Positions 20,466 through 30,018 are shown, counted from the stretch's first letter. The stretch is DNA of 64,000 bases from Agapetus fuscipes (GCA_951799405.1 OX637345.1:15376001-15440000), one strand, 5' to 3'. Notes: generated by a model not told the origin, from the letters alone. Numbers and translations: made by a program.

Positions 20466-20549
20466 TACGCAGCTAAGCTACACATATAGTGTATATTTTT
20501 CCGCGAGTGTTCTTTCCGAAGGGGTGGCGAGTGAACCTATTTATTTGTA
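20466..20549 (-). mobile_element. SB SINE 3' end
   Basis: GCAGCTAAGCTACACATATA, then GAAGGGGTGGCGAGTG. Inverted next to the full copy at 20554. Confidence 0.7.
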
Positions 20550-20553
20550 CTTT

Positions 20554-20889
20554 GTCCGGTCGATAGCTCAGTTGGTAGAGTGCTTGCATTCCATGCCGTT
20601 AGCTCGGGTTCGAATCCCACCGAGGGTGTCAGAAATGATTTCCCGTTTCGGTGTTTATTCCAAACCCCGAAATAAAATACCGGCAAGGTTTACTCAGCCT
20701 TCACAAGAAATGAGTACCAGCCCTCTCGGGAGCTGGGAAACCCCCACTTCAACTGAAGTGGTTGGCGTAAAGCCGGCCCCCTTACCTGTAAAAATAAAAA
20801 GGTTCAACTCGCCACATGCGACCCCTTCGGGATTAAAGCGGCAAGAAGTTACACTATATGTGTAGCTTAGCTGCTTTGCGTTGCGTTGC
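20554..20889 (+). mobile_element. SB SINE, full length (reference copy)
   Basis: Head GTCCGGTCGATAGCTCAGTT with A box TAGCTCAGTTGG and B box GGGTTCGAATCCC. Body: GATTTCCCGTTTCGGTG, ATACCGGCAAGG, TCACAAGAAATGAGTACC, ACTTCAACTGAAGTGG, GTAAAAATAAAAAGG. 3' end: GTAGCTTAGC then GCGTTGCG. No A-tail or simple-repeat tail is evident. The head is a decayed tRNA (isotype uncertain). The frame spanning it is incidental. Confidence 0.9.
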
Positions 20890-20890
20890 A

Positions 20891-21064
20891 TGTGCCAATG
20901 TCACCTTGGTTTTAGGGAAGGTCGGCAAGAGTTAAAGAGCTTAAAATTGGGTTTTATGTTGTCAACTTGTGGCATGTGCAAGTGCTAACTTACACGTGTC
21001 TGCTTATGATAATGTTTTTAAGATGAATCTTAAATGTAATATATCGTTGCGACTAAGATTAAAG
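20891..21064 (+). mobile_element. RA repeat, 5'-truncated
   Basis: Starts TGTGCCAATGTCACCTTGG, ends CGACTAAGATTAAAG. Confidence 0.75.
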
Positions 21065-21276
21065 ATACTATTCTACTACACTTTATTCCTAGCACTTAAT
21101 ACAAATTCTAATGAAACACTCTTTTATTTTACTCTGTTATTAATTTAAATTTAATTAAGAAAAGAGTGAACATAAAACAGTGGTTCACTAGAATTAGTAT
21201 AAAGTTTTATAAGTAATAATTTTTTTTTTTCTAAAACGTAGTTTTATTTTCACAATAATATTTTCTACCTCAAGCA

Positions 21277-21310
21277 CTTTCGACCTTCAATACTCAGGTC
21301 ATTATCAAGC
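21277..21310 (-). other. hammerhead-core-like motif, degenerate
   Basis: Reverse strand CTTGATAAT, stem GACCT/AGGTC with a 9-nt loop, then GAAAGTGCTTGAGG. It lacks the CTGA of the canonical core. Similar at 32230 (-) and 50705 (+). Confidence 0.35.
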
Positions 21311-21388
21311 GTTTTATAAGTGTAGAAGAAATCATTTGATATGAATTTTCGCGATGTTAATACGCAAACCATACAAAATTAGATTAGA

Positions 21389-21468
21389 TACTTCAGTTGA
21401 AGTGTTGATTTTTGAGCTCCCGAGGGGGCTGATACTCATTCCTTGTGAAGGCTTAGTAAACCTTAAAA
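21389..21468 (-). mobile_element. SB SINE, central fragment
   Basis: ACTTCAGTTGAAGTGTTG, CCCGAGGGGGCTGATAC and TTGTGAAGGCTTAG. Confidence 0.7.
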
Positions 21469-21616
21469 AATTCAAGCAGTATAAATTTATTATTCTATTT
21501 ACATGTTCAGAAATAAAGTGCAGTCCTGGAGGATTGTGGTGCGGGAGGCCCTGAGCCTTCAAGGCTTATGAGCCGAAGAAAGTAAAATAGTAAAGTAAGT
21601 AGAAATAAAGTGCAGA

Positions 21617-22060
21617 TGCTTAATAATAATAATATCAGGCTAATTTATTTTAAATTACAAATGATAAGAGAGCGCCGTTTTTGTGTGTGTCACACCTCAA
21701 GGGCCCTCTCCGATCATGGATAAGACTTTCTAAAAAGGTGTGTCTTGAGTGCTCCGCGAAATACATCCACAGATTTGGAGTTCTTCACTCCGGGTGGCAG
21801 TCTGTTCCACTCCACCGGACCCGCAACACGGAAAGCGCGGTCTCCGAAATTTGTACGAATCTGACGGCGTGGCTGAACCAAATTGACTACTCCATCGCCC
21901 GCGGATCTGAGTGTCTGCCTCCTTACACCCATCTCAACAGGCAACATCATGTCAGTCAAATAAGGTGGAGCCAAGCCATTGATGGCTTTATATACCATCA
22001 CACAAACACGGTAGACCACCCTCTCCGGGAAACGAAGCCAATGCAGTGTTTTTAACAGCG
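21617..22060 (-). pseudogene. LC LINE, reverse-transcriptase polyprotein C-terminus and 3' end
   Basis: Reverse strand encodes YKAINGLAPPYLTDM, then QTLRSAGDG, FGDRAFRVAGPVEWNRLPPG and ALKTHLFRKSYP before a stop. This is the conserved C-terminal region of CR1/L2-like non-LTR reverse transcriptases. The 3' UTR carries GGGCCCTTGAGGTGTGAC and ACGGCGCTC, then AAATAAATTAGCCTGAT and an ATT tandem tail: the same 3' sequence as SC1. The open frame on the plus strand is antisense noise. 5'-truncated and dead. Confidence 0.85.
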
Positions 22061-22324
22061 GAGTGATGGGTTAGGTTATGTTAAGCACGCTTAATGCTAA
22101 TATTGTCCCACTCTCTCGCATATACAGTAATTACGTCTATCATGGACCTCTGATGGTGTGTCTGTGTGCGTGGGAGGCCATGCCCATAGCCAGGAGGTCA
22201 CATCTGCCAGACAGGGGTCAAGGTCATCGGTGAAAATAACTCCTACCTACCTGCCTGTCTGAATCTGACGCAGGTGAAAGCTGGTGGTATTTTAAATTTC
22301 TAAATATTATCTTTAATAATTTGT

Positions 22325-22401
22325 AGTCCGGTCGATAGCTTAGCTGGTAGAGTGCTGTCATTCCTTGCCTAGAGCTCGAGTTCGAATCCCACCGAGGGAG
22401 C
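22325..22401 (+). mobile_element. SB SINE head only
   Basis: TAGTCCGGTCGATAGCTTAG and B box GAGTTCGAATCCC. The body is absent after ACCGAGGGAGC. Confidence 0.7.
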
Positions 22402-22546
22402 TGTTACTTACAAGCTCTGTTCTTTCTTCTAATTCCTTCAACTCCTTTCCGTTGGCCTTCCTTTCTGTCCATGATGCCTTGGTCGTTTTCCTCTATAATA
22501 CTTACATCTAGGTGGTCAATTCTTTTTATCTGTAGATGGTCCAGAT
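22402..22546. other. unassigned, possible antisense LINE remnant
   Basis: Reverse-strand reading suggests a lysine/arginine-rich broken frame but no diagnostic motif. No firm call. Confidence 0.25.
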
Positions 22547-22729
22547 GCGCTATTCTGCTAAATTCCTTACGACCTTAAGGCGACGAGCTGGCGATTCGTG
22601 TCCAAAACAAGTCGGGAGCGCTAGCGCTTGCGAAAGAACTCCAGACATGAAAAAATCACAGTACATCTTACTTTTGGACACAAATCGCCGTTATCACCTT
22701 GGGTCGTAAGGAATTTAGCAGAATAGCGC
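22547..22729. mobile_element. foldback MITE
   Basis: Arms GCGCTATTCTGCTAAATTCC and GGAATTTAGCAGAATAGCGC, then CTTACGACC and GTGTCCAAAA in inverted orientation. The centre is about 70 bp, including an AGCGCTAGCGCTT palindrome. Confidence 0.8.
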
Positions 22730-22789
22730 TACAGGTTTCGTAGCCTAACAGCCATTTCACACTAGACGCATTCTGTTCAATAATATGTC

Positions 22790-22870
22790 GCAAACCCCCA
22801 TATGCGACCCCTTCAGGTATAAGCAGGCAAGAAGTTATACTATATGTGAAGCTTAGTTGCGTTTGAATTG
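22790..22870 (+). mobile_element. SB SINE 3' end
   Basis: ATATGCGACCCCTTCAGG, GGCAAGAAGTTATACTATAT and GCTTAGTTGCG. Confidence 0.7.
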
Positions 22871-23341
22871 GTATAAAATGGACTTTCACCGTGTGAACCA
22901 CCTAACCCTAAAATCCTATAAAAGACTGTTATGGTATTCCGTTCATATCTTTGGATTTTAATTTTAATTTATTGCGAAATTTTCTTTAATAGCTGTTGAA
23001 AATTCTGTCACAGCTAGTCTGTGAGACATTTCGAAATTATGGAAAAGTCATAAGTCAATATTGTTATCATTTTATTTCAAAGTTAAATAACGAAAAGTGC
23101 CTGTAACTCAATTAGAGTTGTAATAATGCATTTGTTCGCATTAATTTCGTCGGCATCTTTTCACTTTGCTAACTCCTAAATTCCTAAATAACTTTGCAGA
23201 CGATGAAAAGTATTATTGTTCGCCATTTTCTGTGAATTTTAGATTTCCAAGTAGAAGCCGGCTTGGAGAAACTTTTCATATAAAGTGGTTAGCATTTAGA
23301 ATGTAAAATTGTAGAGACGAGGGTAGTAAATTGGGTTCTAT
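22871..23341. other. AT-rich, no feature seen
   Basis: No recognised repeat or gene. Confidence 0.4.
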
Positions 23342-23459
23342 GGTAAAACAGTGCTCACAGTGACAAGACAGCACATGATATAACACCACATGACTTTACA
23401 TCACATGACAAAACAACAACATGCAAGTACGTCACATGAAAAAAAAAACACAATGATGA
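23342..23459 (+). repeat. E minisatellite-like tract
   Basis: CATCACATGACAAAACAACA-type units; the tract continues at 23549-23605 around an inserted SC2 tail. Confidence 0.6.
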
Positions 23460-23548
23460 AGCACCTCTGCGGCACTACAACAAGTGTCATAGATCCCTAG
23501 AGTCTCTAGAATCTAGGGAGTCTCCCGCACAGGATTTCATAAAAGGAT
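23460..23548 (+). mobile_element. SC2 SINE 3' tail
   Basis: CACCTCTGCGGCACTACAAC through GGGAGTCTCCCGCACAGG. Inserted within E sequence. Confidence 0.7.
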
Positions 23549-23605
23549 AACAGGAAAGTACTTCACAATAATACATCACAAGACAAAACATCACATGACA
23601 AAACA

Positions 23606-24232
23606 ATAATAATAATAATAAACACAGAATTTATATAGCGTCACTACAAAGGCGCTTGCCCATATGATTGGACGAAGAGGTGAGTCTTGAGACTTCTTTT
23701 AAATTGCGTCTCCAAATCCAGTTCCCTCAGTGTGTCAGGAAAAGCATTCCAGGTCATTGGAGCGGCTGCCTTGAATGCCCTGTCTCCAAAAACAGTGTGG
23801 GGTCTTCTTGCTGGGACTTCCAGGCAGCTGCTTCTTGATGCAGCTGACCTCAGTGTTTGTCCACGCAAGGTTATAGTTGTTGGAGACACCAGCTCCATCA
23901 GGTACCCCGGAGCACTCCCACGTGGTGCTTTAAAAGTGAGCAGACCAACTTTAAAGGTAATCCTCTCAGGGATTTTCAGCCCATGCAGAGCTTGAAGGTG
24001 AGGAGTGATGTGGCAAGACTTTGCAGCGCCATATATGAGTCTAGCTGCAGCGTTCTGCAGCGATTGAAGCCTTTTGAGCTGATTTTTGGGCTGGCCAGCA
24101 TAGATCGCATTGCAGTAGTCAAGCTTGGCCACAACAAAGGAATTTACAATCGCCTTTGTAGCACTCCTAGGCAGACTTTTAACCACGGTCTTAATTTGCC
24201 GGAGAGCAAAGAATCCGGATCTGATCAATACG
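23606..24232 (-). pseudogene. LC-type LINE, reverse-transcriptase C-terminal domain
   Basis: An open reverse frame of about 200 residues: VKSLPRSATKAIVNSFVVAK, LDYCNAIYAGQPKNQLKRLQ, NAAARLIYGAAK, HITPHLQALHGLKIPERI, FGDRAFKAAAPMTWNAFP, FKRSLKTHLF. This order (LDYCN, LQ.LQNAAARL, HITP.L..LH, DRAF..A.P..WN) is the thumb/C-terminal region of CR1/L2-like reverse transcriptases. It ends near 23647 and is followed by a short 3' UTR and an ATT tail (23606-23621). The longest intact LINE frame in the window and probably the youngest LINE insert; the catalytic palm domain is missing. A sequence-diverged second LC subfamily relative to 21617. Confidence 0.85.
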
Positions 24233-24519
24233 TACCTAAAACAGAACATACCATAACCAACACATCAAAAACATTACAGAACGCAAAACAAAAAATATCG
24301 AAAAAGGCATAAAAAAATGAAAATGGAGGGCACATGCATACATTTTGGGTAAATTTGGGTAAAACGGCATGGGTTTTGGTATATGAGTTTTTTTCACGTG
24401 ATGTTTTGTTCTCGAGTTTTGTCGTTGTGATGTATTTTCTGCGTTTTTTTGTCCTTGTGATGTTTTGTCATTGTGATGTAATGTCATATGATATAAAGTA
24501 ATAAAACATTATGTCATGT
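24233..24519 (+). repeat. E minisatellite-like region
   Basis: AACATACCATAACCAACAC, then GTGATGTTTTGTTCTCG and TTGTGATGTTTTGTCATTG units in the opposite sense: part of a broken E foldback. Confidence 0.6.
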
Positions 24520-24592
24520 TAGTTAGGTGACATTGGCAAAGTGAACCATTTTTTACAGTATTGGAGGTCAGCCAAGCAACCTATAAGTCAAA
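24520..24592 (-). mobile_element. RA repeat 5' end fragment
   Basis: GTGACATTGGCAAAGTGAAC to AACCTATAAGTCAAAG. Confidence 0.7.
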
Positions 24593-25007
24593 GAGAAGGT
24601 TATCATCATGGCTATTTTCATCTTGGATGCTACTGCTCGAAAAAGAGACTTGGTGCTTTTGTTGCATATATGCCGCAGGGTTTTTCAGCCAAGAAAGGTA
24701 CATTGGAGGGTTTTTAATTATTCACTGGAACGGTTGTACCATCTGAACTTTCTCGAGTTCCAACGAGTCAATTTTTGAATTGACTCAGTGGGTACTCGAA
24801 ATTAATCTGACTTGGAAAAATGGAATATTTACAGAAAAAAAACTTAGTTATATAAGTAAAAAGCTTTTTTGTGCGTCTGGAAAAAAATCTAAAAAAAAAT
24901 ACTGAAAGCTCTTTGACGTTTTGAATGAGAAATTCGTTGCTATGGTAACGCAAAAAATGTAAAGCTTCGTAATCTTCGTTTCTACTTACATAATTTAAGA
25001 TAAGGCA
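24593..25007. other. unique sequence, no gene seen
   Basis: No recognised repeat. Inverted TTGAATTGACTCAGTGG/CCAACGAGTCAATTTT near 24760-24790. Confidence 0.4.
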
Positions 25008-25155
25008 TTCATTTGAGATGGGTTCTTATAATGTAGGTCCACATGCGGCATGTGTTAGCGTGAAATTATACATGTCTGCTTGTGGGAATGCATTTGATAT
25101 AAATCTTAAATGGTATATATCCTTGCAGCTTAGATTAAATTAGATTAGGTTAGAT
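25008..25155 (+). mobile_element. RA repeat 3' half
   Basis: CATTTGAGATGGGTTCTTAT to a degenerate TTAGATTAAATTAGATTAGG tail. Confidence 0.75.
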
Positions 25156-25208
25156 GTATATATTTTTAGCAACTCTTAAAAAAATACATTATATTATTTT
25201 TGTAAAAC

Positions 25209-25334
25209 ATATTCCTTGACTTATTGGTTGGTATGAAGCTGATCACCGATTCTTAAAAAAATGGTTCTCCTTGCCAATGTCTCACCCCTGTTTCAAGGAA
25301 GGTTGGCAAGAGTTGCAGGATTTATGTTTATTTT
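25209..25334 (+). mobile_element. RA repeat 5' half
   Basis: TATTCCTTGACTTATTGGTT to TTGCAGGATTTATG, cut by LINE sequence. Confidence 0.75.
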
Positions 25335-25337
25335 AGA

Positions 25338-25535
25338 TGATTATGATGAGTTGGTGATTTCTTTATAGCGCCGTTTCGTGATGCAGTCACTCCAAGGGCG
25401 CTTGTGCATGTGATGCCAGAAATTTGCTTGTCTTCAGTGCATTCCGGAACTTTCCATGGTCCTGTAGCTCTCTCACATGATCAACCGCAAATGCACGCTT
25501 TCCAAACACTGTTTACTCTTCGGATCGGCTCTCTT
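25338..25535 (-). pseudogene. LC-type LINE C-terminus, decayed
   Basis: Plus strand carries AGCGCCGTTTCGTGATGCAG, TCCAAGGGCGCTTGTGC and CTTCAGTGCATTCCGGAAC. On the reverse strand this corresponds to the VRELEDHGKFRNALK..AQAPLE peptide of the 41768 copy, with frameshifts. A GAT-type tail lies at the left edge. Confidence 0.7.
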
Positions 25536-25554
25536 TAATACGTGACTTGTGATT

Positions 25555-25760
25555 TATAATCTATAATCTAAGCTGCAAGGATATGTAAACATTTAAGGCT
25601 CATATGAAATGCATGCCTACAGACAGGCACATGTAGGTTCGCGCCTACACATTCTGCATGTGTGCATACAAATAAAGAAAACCTCACATGGACATAAACC
25701 TTGCAACTCCTGCCGCCGTTCCCTGAACCGGGGTGGCATTGGCACTTGTGAGCGTTCCGT
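25555..25760 (-). mobile_element. RA repeat, 5'-truncated
   Basis: TATAATCTAAGCTGCAAGG through CCTGAACCGGGGTGGCATTG. Confidence 0.75.
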
Positions 25761-25790
25761 ATTTTTATCTGTATGTGCAGCTTAGTGTTT

Positions 25791-25853
25791 GGGCTCTTGA
25801 GGTGTGATTCACACAAAAACAGCACTCACCAATTAACTCATCCTAGTATAATT
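25791..25853 (+). mobile_element. SC1 / LC shared 3' tail
   Basis: GGCTCTTGAGGTGTGATTCA, then CAGCACTCACCAATTAAC. Confidence 0.6.
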
Positions 25854-26184
25854 ATAATTAGTTATGTTTTATTTGGTTACATCCAGTTTATAAGTATAAG
25901 TCGATGTAAAACAATTTGTAACTCAAAAATAAGCCAATTGAAAATGTAGCCACAACAGAGAGCCTTTTACTCGCTAAATTATGTGTTTATATTCGTCCCC
26001 TAAGTGGCCGGCCGTGTAGCCGCGGTGTGGACAGGTTAAAATAATATAAAATCACTCCCCCGGGAGTGTCTAAGCTCTCACACTGATGGAGCCCCCCCTT
26101 AATCTGGATGCGAATTTGTTTCAAATTACTGTGGATGTATAACTGGGTAGTGAATAAAGGGACCAAGTTTTTCGTATTACATAT
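25854..26184. other. unique sequence, no gene seen
   Basis: GC-richer patch 26000-26100 (GCCGGCCGTGTAGCCGCGG). Nothing recognised. Confidence 0.35.
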
Positions 26185-26581
26185 TGTTATGTCCATAAAT
26201 AGCAAATACACATACATATTTAGGTAGTTGGATATAACATTTGTAGTTGATGGGAGCTGTATATAAGTAGGATTAATTATTATAAGTACCTAGGGTAAAG
26301 AGATTTTGAAAGAAGCCACTAGATTATGTGCTTCGAGAAGCTTCTGGCTGAATTGGCCTCTGGTACATTCTAATGCTGAGGTATAAAAAAGCCGCGAACA
26401 GCTTGCAGGAGAAAGTCTATATACGACACTCTTCTTCTAAACACGAAAGACAAAATGTAAATTGCTAAACCATAAATGTGAATTGTAAAAATAAATATAA
26501 ATTGTGAAGTGTAAAATAAATATCCTGTAAAGAAGACCAGTTTTTTTATTTGAAGACTATTTGAACCCTAAAAACATAGCA
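26185..26581 (+). mobile_element. solo LTR, gypsy-like, with ATAT target duplication
   Basis: Starts TGTTATGTCCATAAATAGC and ends CCTAAAAACATAGCA. Flanks are ATAT (26181-26184) and ATAT (26582-26585). A TATA box (GGTATAAAAAAGCCGCG) is at about 26381 and several AATAAATAT signals lie near 26490-26520. Shares organisation and parts of sequence with the LTRs at 12654 and 52999. Internal region absent, so a recombined solo LTR. Confidence 0.85.
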
Positions 26582-26589
26582 ATATTGTT

Positions 26590-26723
26590 ACGTTTTCGGA
26601 TTCTCTATTAGCCATTTTCGTCCACTGCTGAGCATGGAGATCTCTCATATCTCTTCAGGCATCTATATCCTGGGCCTTCTGCATCCAGTCATCAGCGATC
26701 CTTTTCATGTCATCTTTATAATG
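26590..26723 (-). pseudogene. LINE ORF C-terminus
   Basis: Reverse frame reads DDMKRIADDWMQKAQDIDA, a stop, then RDMRDLHAQQWTKMANRE: the common W..AQDR..W...E.(H/Y)(A/V)QQW C-terminal pattern of insect non-LTR elements (compare LV at 60453). One in-frame stop. Confidence 0.65.
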
Positions 26724-26736
26724 AATAATGTTATAT

Positions 26737-26889
26737 TACTTGCATAATATTTTGTATATTTTGTAGAAATTGGTATTTACAAGAACGACGTCACTTTTGG
26801 TACTCGAACATCATTTGCCATCATCCGCAGACCAGACTCCCCCCCCCCCCCCGTTAATGCGAATGACGTAATATATGGACAGCCCCTTA
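26737..26889 (-). mobile_element. GGGGC-type MITE, half copy
   Basis: Reverse complement of the left half of the 50838 element: ends ATATATGGACAGCCCCTT and contains CATTTGCCATCATCCGC, with a C-run replacing the G-rich part. Confidence 0.7.
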
Positions 26890-27303
26890 TCCATGATAAT
26901 GCTACGATTGTATCAATAAATCATCTAAACCTCAATAAGTTAAAACTTTTAAAATATTTATTCTGCTTCGCCTTCAGTCTTATCTTACCTCCACACACGT
27001 TCATCCCTCAAAATTACAAATTGAGGGTTTCAACCCTTCATATCAGTATATTTTATACGTTTTATATTGCTCGGGGGACTCTAGACCTTACTTATACGGT
27101 ACGTACCGACTAAATTAGCCCGCAGTACTCAATCGACGTGGGACATTTCAAATTCAGGATTAGAGTAAAATTTTGAATACTTGAATGTTTTTTTCTTTTT
27201 CTCTTTGGGATTCAAAGTTACAGTGACAGTTAATTTATCTACGCTGGGGGTGGCTAGAATGCCCATCTGTCTCTCCTTGTACTTCTTTTAATTTATTTCT
27301 AAT
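26890..27303. other. unique sequence, no gene seen
   Basis: No recognised repeat. Confidence 0.4.
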
Positions 27304-27317
27304 TCATCATCCTTTTT

Positions 27318-27566
27318 GACAATTATATTAATTTTCGGATATTTAACGAACCGTTCGGTGAGAACTTACATTATTCTCTACGTTTCGTCAGCGATGTAGC
27401 CGACGTCTTCAGGAGAACATCCTATCTGTACGGCGACTGAGGATGAACTGACGTACAGATAGGATGTTCTCCTGAAGACGTCGGCTACGTCGCTGACGAA
27501 ACGTAGAGAATAATGTAAGTTCTCACCGAACGGTTCGTTAAATATCCGAAAATTAATATAATTGTC
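27318..27566. mobile_element. foldback element with paired hammerhead-like modules
   Basis: Arms of about 115 bp with a single visible mismatch: GACAATTATATTAATTTTCG on the left, CGAAAATTAATATAATTGTC on the right. Each arm carries CTGAAGA, one base, a 6-bp stem (GTCGGC/GCTGAC), then GAAACG: 27472-27501 on the plus strand and 27412-27383 on the minus. An asymmetric tail with ACGACCGTAATTC follows (27576-27590). TCATCATCCTTT occurs at 27304-27315 and 27604-27615, consistent with a 12-bp target duplication that includes the tail in the element. Confidence 0.8.
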
Positions 27567-27616
27567 AAAATGTCATACGACCGTAATTCTAACTTAAACC
27601 TAATCATCATCCTTTG

Positions 27617-27706
27617 ACAGTTTGACTTATAGGTTGGTATGAGGTTGACCTCCCATACTGAAAAAAATGGTTCACTTTGCCAATGTCAGCCCTGTTTCAG
27701 GAAAAG
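27617..27706 (+). mobile_element. RA repeat 5' third
   Basis: TTGACTTATAGGTTGGTATG to CAGCCCTGTTTCAGG. Confidence 0.75.
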
Positions 27707-27860
27707 GTCTTTTTTTAACTTTTTTATATTTACGCGATGGTTAGGAATTTACTTACATGATATTTTTTTTACTAAGGTTACAGTACTTAGTTTAGCTCTG
27801 ATATTGGAAGGAGGTAGTGTTAAAGGAAAAAAGTAAGGGAGGACCGAAAAATAATAAAGT

Positions 27861-28061
27861 GATCAGATTGAGGAGATTTTGAAAGAATGGCGTATACATA
27901 GTGAGTGTAAAGGAAGAAAATGCATGAAAAAGGTGATGGATATGAATGAATTGAAAGAGGTATGTAAAGATAGGAAGAAATGGAGGCAGCTCTGTAGAGG
28001 CTCTGGCCACTCTATAGCGGAATGGCGACAGAATTACAGTTGCAATTTTATCAGTAGAATT
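27861..28061 (+). pseudogene. LM LINE ORF C-terminus
   Basis: Frame DQIEEILKEWRIHSECKGRK, then CMKKVMDMNELKEVCKDRKK and WRQLCRGSGHS.AEWRQN. Nearly the same peptide as the reverse fragment at 49678. Both ends truncated; no RA directly downstream. Confidence 0.75.
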
Positions 28062-28147
28062 TAACAGTGTTTTTTTCATTTTCGAATTATATGAAAGAAA
28101 AAATCTTAAAATACATTTTTTTAGTAATTGTCAGCTGGACGCTTACG

Positions 28148-28387
28148 GTGCTATTCTTAGACATTTTAGTCGTCCGTTCAGCCCGCGCTTTAACATACTA
28201 ATGATGCATTTGTATAAAGACCTGTCAATCCAAGATGGCCGCAAGTGAACAGCTGATAAGTCTTCATACAAATATTACCAATATTAGGTAGGTAAGATTG
28301 ACCGTGGGGATGAGACTTCCAGCCCAGGCATCATTAGTTTGTCAAAGCGTAGTCTCAACGGACGACTAAAATGTCAAAGAATAGCAC
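28148..28387. mobile_element. nested palindromic element (outer arms plus FB1 half)
   Basis: Outer arms GTGCTATTCTTAGACATTTT and AAAATGTCAAAGAATAGCAC, with AGTCGTCCGT/ACGGACGACT inside. The interior holds FB1 sequence (GGCCGCAAGTGAACAGCTG, GTGGGGATGAGACTTCCAGC) but only its right arm is complete. Second copy at 33464. Confidence 0.8.
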
Positions 28388-28428
28388 TGTTAGGGGTGTA
28401 TATTTTTGTTACATTTAGACAACACACT

Positions 28429-28725
28429 GACCGGTCCGTAGTCCAGGTGGTAACACTTCGGATTCGTAACTGGAAGGTCGTGGGTTCAAATCCCGGCGGA
28501 GCACAAAAAATATACCATTTATATTTTCAAATTTGCTCTTCGCTGGGTTGAAAAATTCATAAACCTTTACCAAAGACCGGTCATCAAAAGGTCCATCCAG
28601 CCTTACAACAACTGGGTCTTGCTTGAGAATTGGCGCTTTCTACAGCGACGACCAAGCTCGCAGAGGGCTCTTGAGGTGTGATTCACACAAAAACAGCGCT
28701 CACCAAATAAATGAGCCTAATTTAT
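28429..28725 (+). mobile_element. SC1 SINE, full length (reference copy)
   Basis: Head GACCGGTCCGTAGTCCAGG, B box GGGTTCAAATCCC, body CAAATTTGCTCTTCGCTGGG, AAACCTTTACCAAAGACC, AAGGTCCATCCAGCCTTAC, GACGACCAAGCTCGCAGAGG, tail CTTGAGGTGTGATTCACAC, then CAAATAAATGAGCCTAAT. It lacks 3' poly(A); the tail resembles the LC LINE. Confidence 0.9.
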
Positions 28726-29216
28726 TTTTTGTTTTAACTCAGTCTTTTATTAAAAACTCCCAGACAGTGAATTATACTAAATATGCCCAAGACACATGAT
28801 AATATTTTTTCTAATTAATTAATGTATATTATATTTAGCAGACATCTTGAATTTCTCTATTAATTAACCAATTCGTCCCGTTTTGAAACTTATTAGCTCT
28901 AAAAATAATTAACTCCTAAATAATACGGCATTCTGTCGGTTCTAATTAAAACATCTATTTCATGTCTCAGCGTAAATACTGTGCTCTAGTAGAAAAAGCG
29001 CAATTTATTTTCAAAATAAATTTATTGTCTACGTTTTAGTACACTTTAAAAAAATATTGTATTTTTCGTTTATGAAAGAATTCCAATGCCGCTAGTTCAC
29101 CGTATAGTCTTTTTAATTAAAATACTTTTCTTATAATTTATTTTTATTAAATTTTAAATTTTATATTGTTGCGTTTTTGAGTTCTTGGGTGTTTTGAAAA
29201 AAGTACATGTTAAAGG
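28726..29216. other. AT-rich, no feature seen
   Basis: No recognised repeat or gene. Confidence 0.4.
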
Positions 29217-29250
29217 ACTTATAGGTTGGTACGAGGCAGACCATCTATAA
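29217..29250 (+). mobile_element. RA repeat 5' stub
   Basis: GGACTTATAGGTTGGTACGA then abrupt end at the tail of a reverse copy. Confidence 0.6.
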
Positions 29251-29260
29251 TATATAATAT

Positions 29261-29499
29261 CTATAATCTAAGTTGCAAGGATATATTCATTCAAAGCTCT
29301 CAGATGTATGCCCACAAACAAACACGTGTAGTTCGCGCTTACAAATGCTGATTGTGTACTAACAAATAAAATCCAAACCTCAAATGAACATAAGCCCTGC
29401 AACTCTTGCCGACATTCCCTGAAACAGGGGTGACATTGGCAAAGTGAACCATTTTTTACAGTATGGGTGGTCAGCCTCATACCAACCTATAAGTCAAGG
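29261..29499 (-). mobile_element. RA repeat, A2 subtype, complete
   Basis: ATCTATAATCTAAG tail, CACAAACAAACACGTGTAG, end CCTATAAGTCAAGG. Almost the reverse complement of the copy at 39325. Confidence 0.85.
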
Positions 29500-29587
29500 A
29501 AACTATGAAAAGATAAACTATGCTTTATAAACTAATTTAGCTTCAAATATGAAAATACCGGCCCTTAGTGCGCTAGAGAATACTACT

Positions 29588-29808
29588 GTAAATTTTTTTT
29601 TACTCTGCCAATGTCACCCCTGTGTCAGGGAAGGTCGTCAAGAGTTGCAGGGCTTATGTTCATTTGAGATAGTGTTTTTTTATTGTAGGTCCACATGCGG
29701 CATGTGTTGGCGCGAAATTATACATGTCTGCTTGTGGGAATGCGTTTAATATGAATCTTAAATTATATATGTCTTTGCAGCTTAGATTAAGATTAGATTT
29801 AGATTTTA
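29588..29808 (+). mobile_element. RA repeat, 5'-truncated
   Basis: CTCTGCCAATGTCACCCCTG to CAGCTTAGATTAAGATTAG. Confidence 0.8.
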
Positions 29809-29906
29809 TTTTAGACATAAGACTGTAATGAAATTGTGTCGTCGACCGGCTGGGTTGCTAGCGAAAAGCTAAACAAATATTTTGGTTTACGGTTGCTAAG
29901 AACGGC

Positions 29907-30018
29907 AGTCCCATACAAGACTAGCGTTTGCTCGCAAAGAAAAAAGTTCCGAATTCAAAGTTGTTGAATGGAAATTTTGATCTTATTTCTCGGCGAGCAA
30001 ACGTCAGTCTTGTAGGGG
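29907..30018. mobile_element. small foldback element
   Basis: CCCATACAAGACTAGCGTTT then GCTCGC, inverted as GCGAGCAAACGTCAGTCTTG. It sits at the 5' edge of a truncated RA copy. Confidence 0.7.

Noticed and set aside
20554..20625. Possible tRNA genes at SB, SC and SG heads (good A and B boxes)
   Set aside because: Heads are attached to identical non-tRNA bodies in many copies, acceptor stems do not pair and anticodon arms vary or are missing.
21681..22055. Forward 124-aa ORF
   Set aside because: Antisense shadow of the LC LINE C-terminus on the reverse strand.
23687..24312. Overlapping forward ORFs of 102 and 151 aa
   Set aside because: They are antisense to a clearly recognisable LINE reverse-transcriptase C-terminus.
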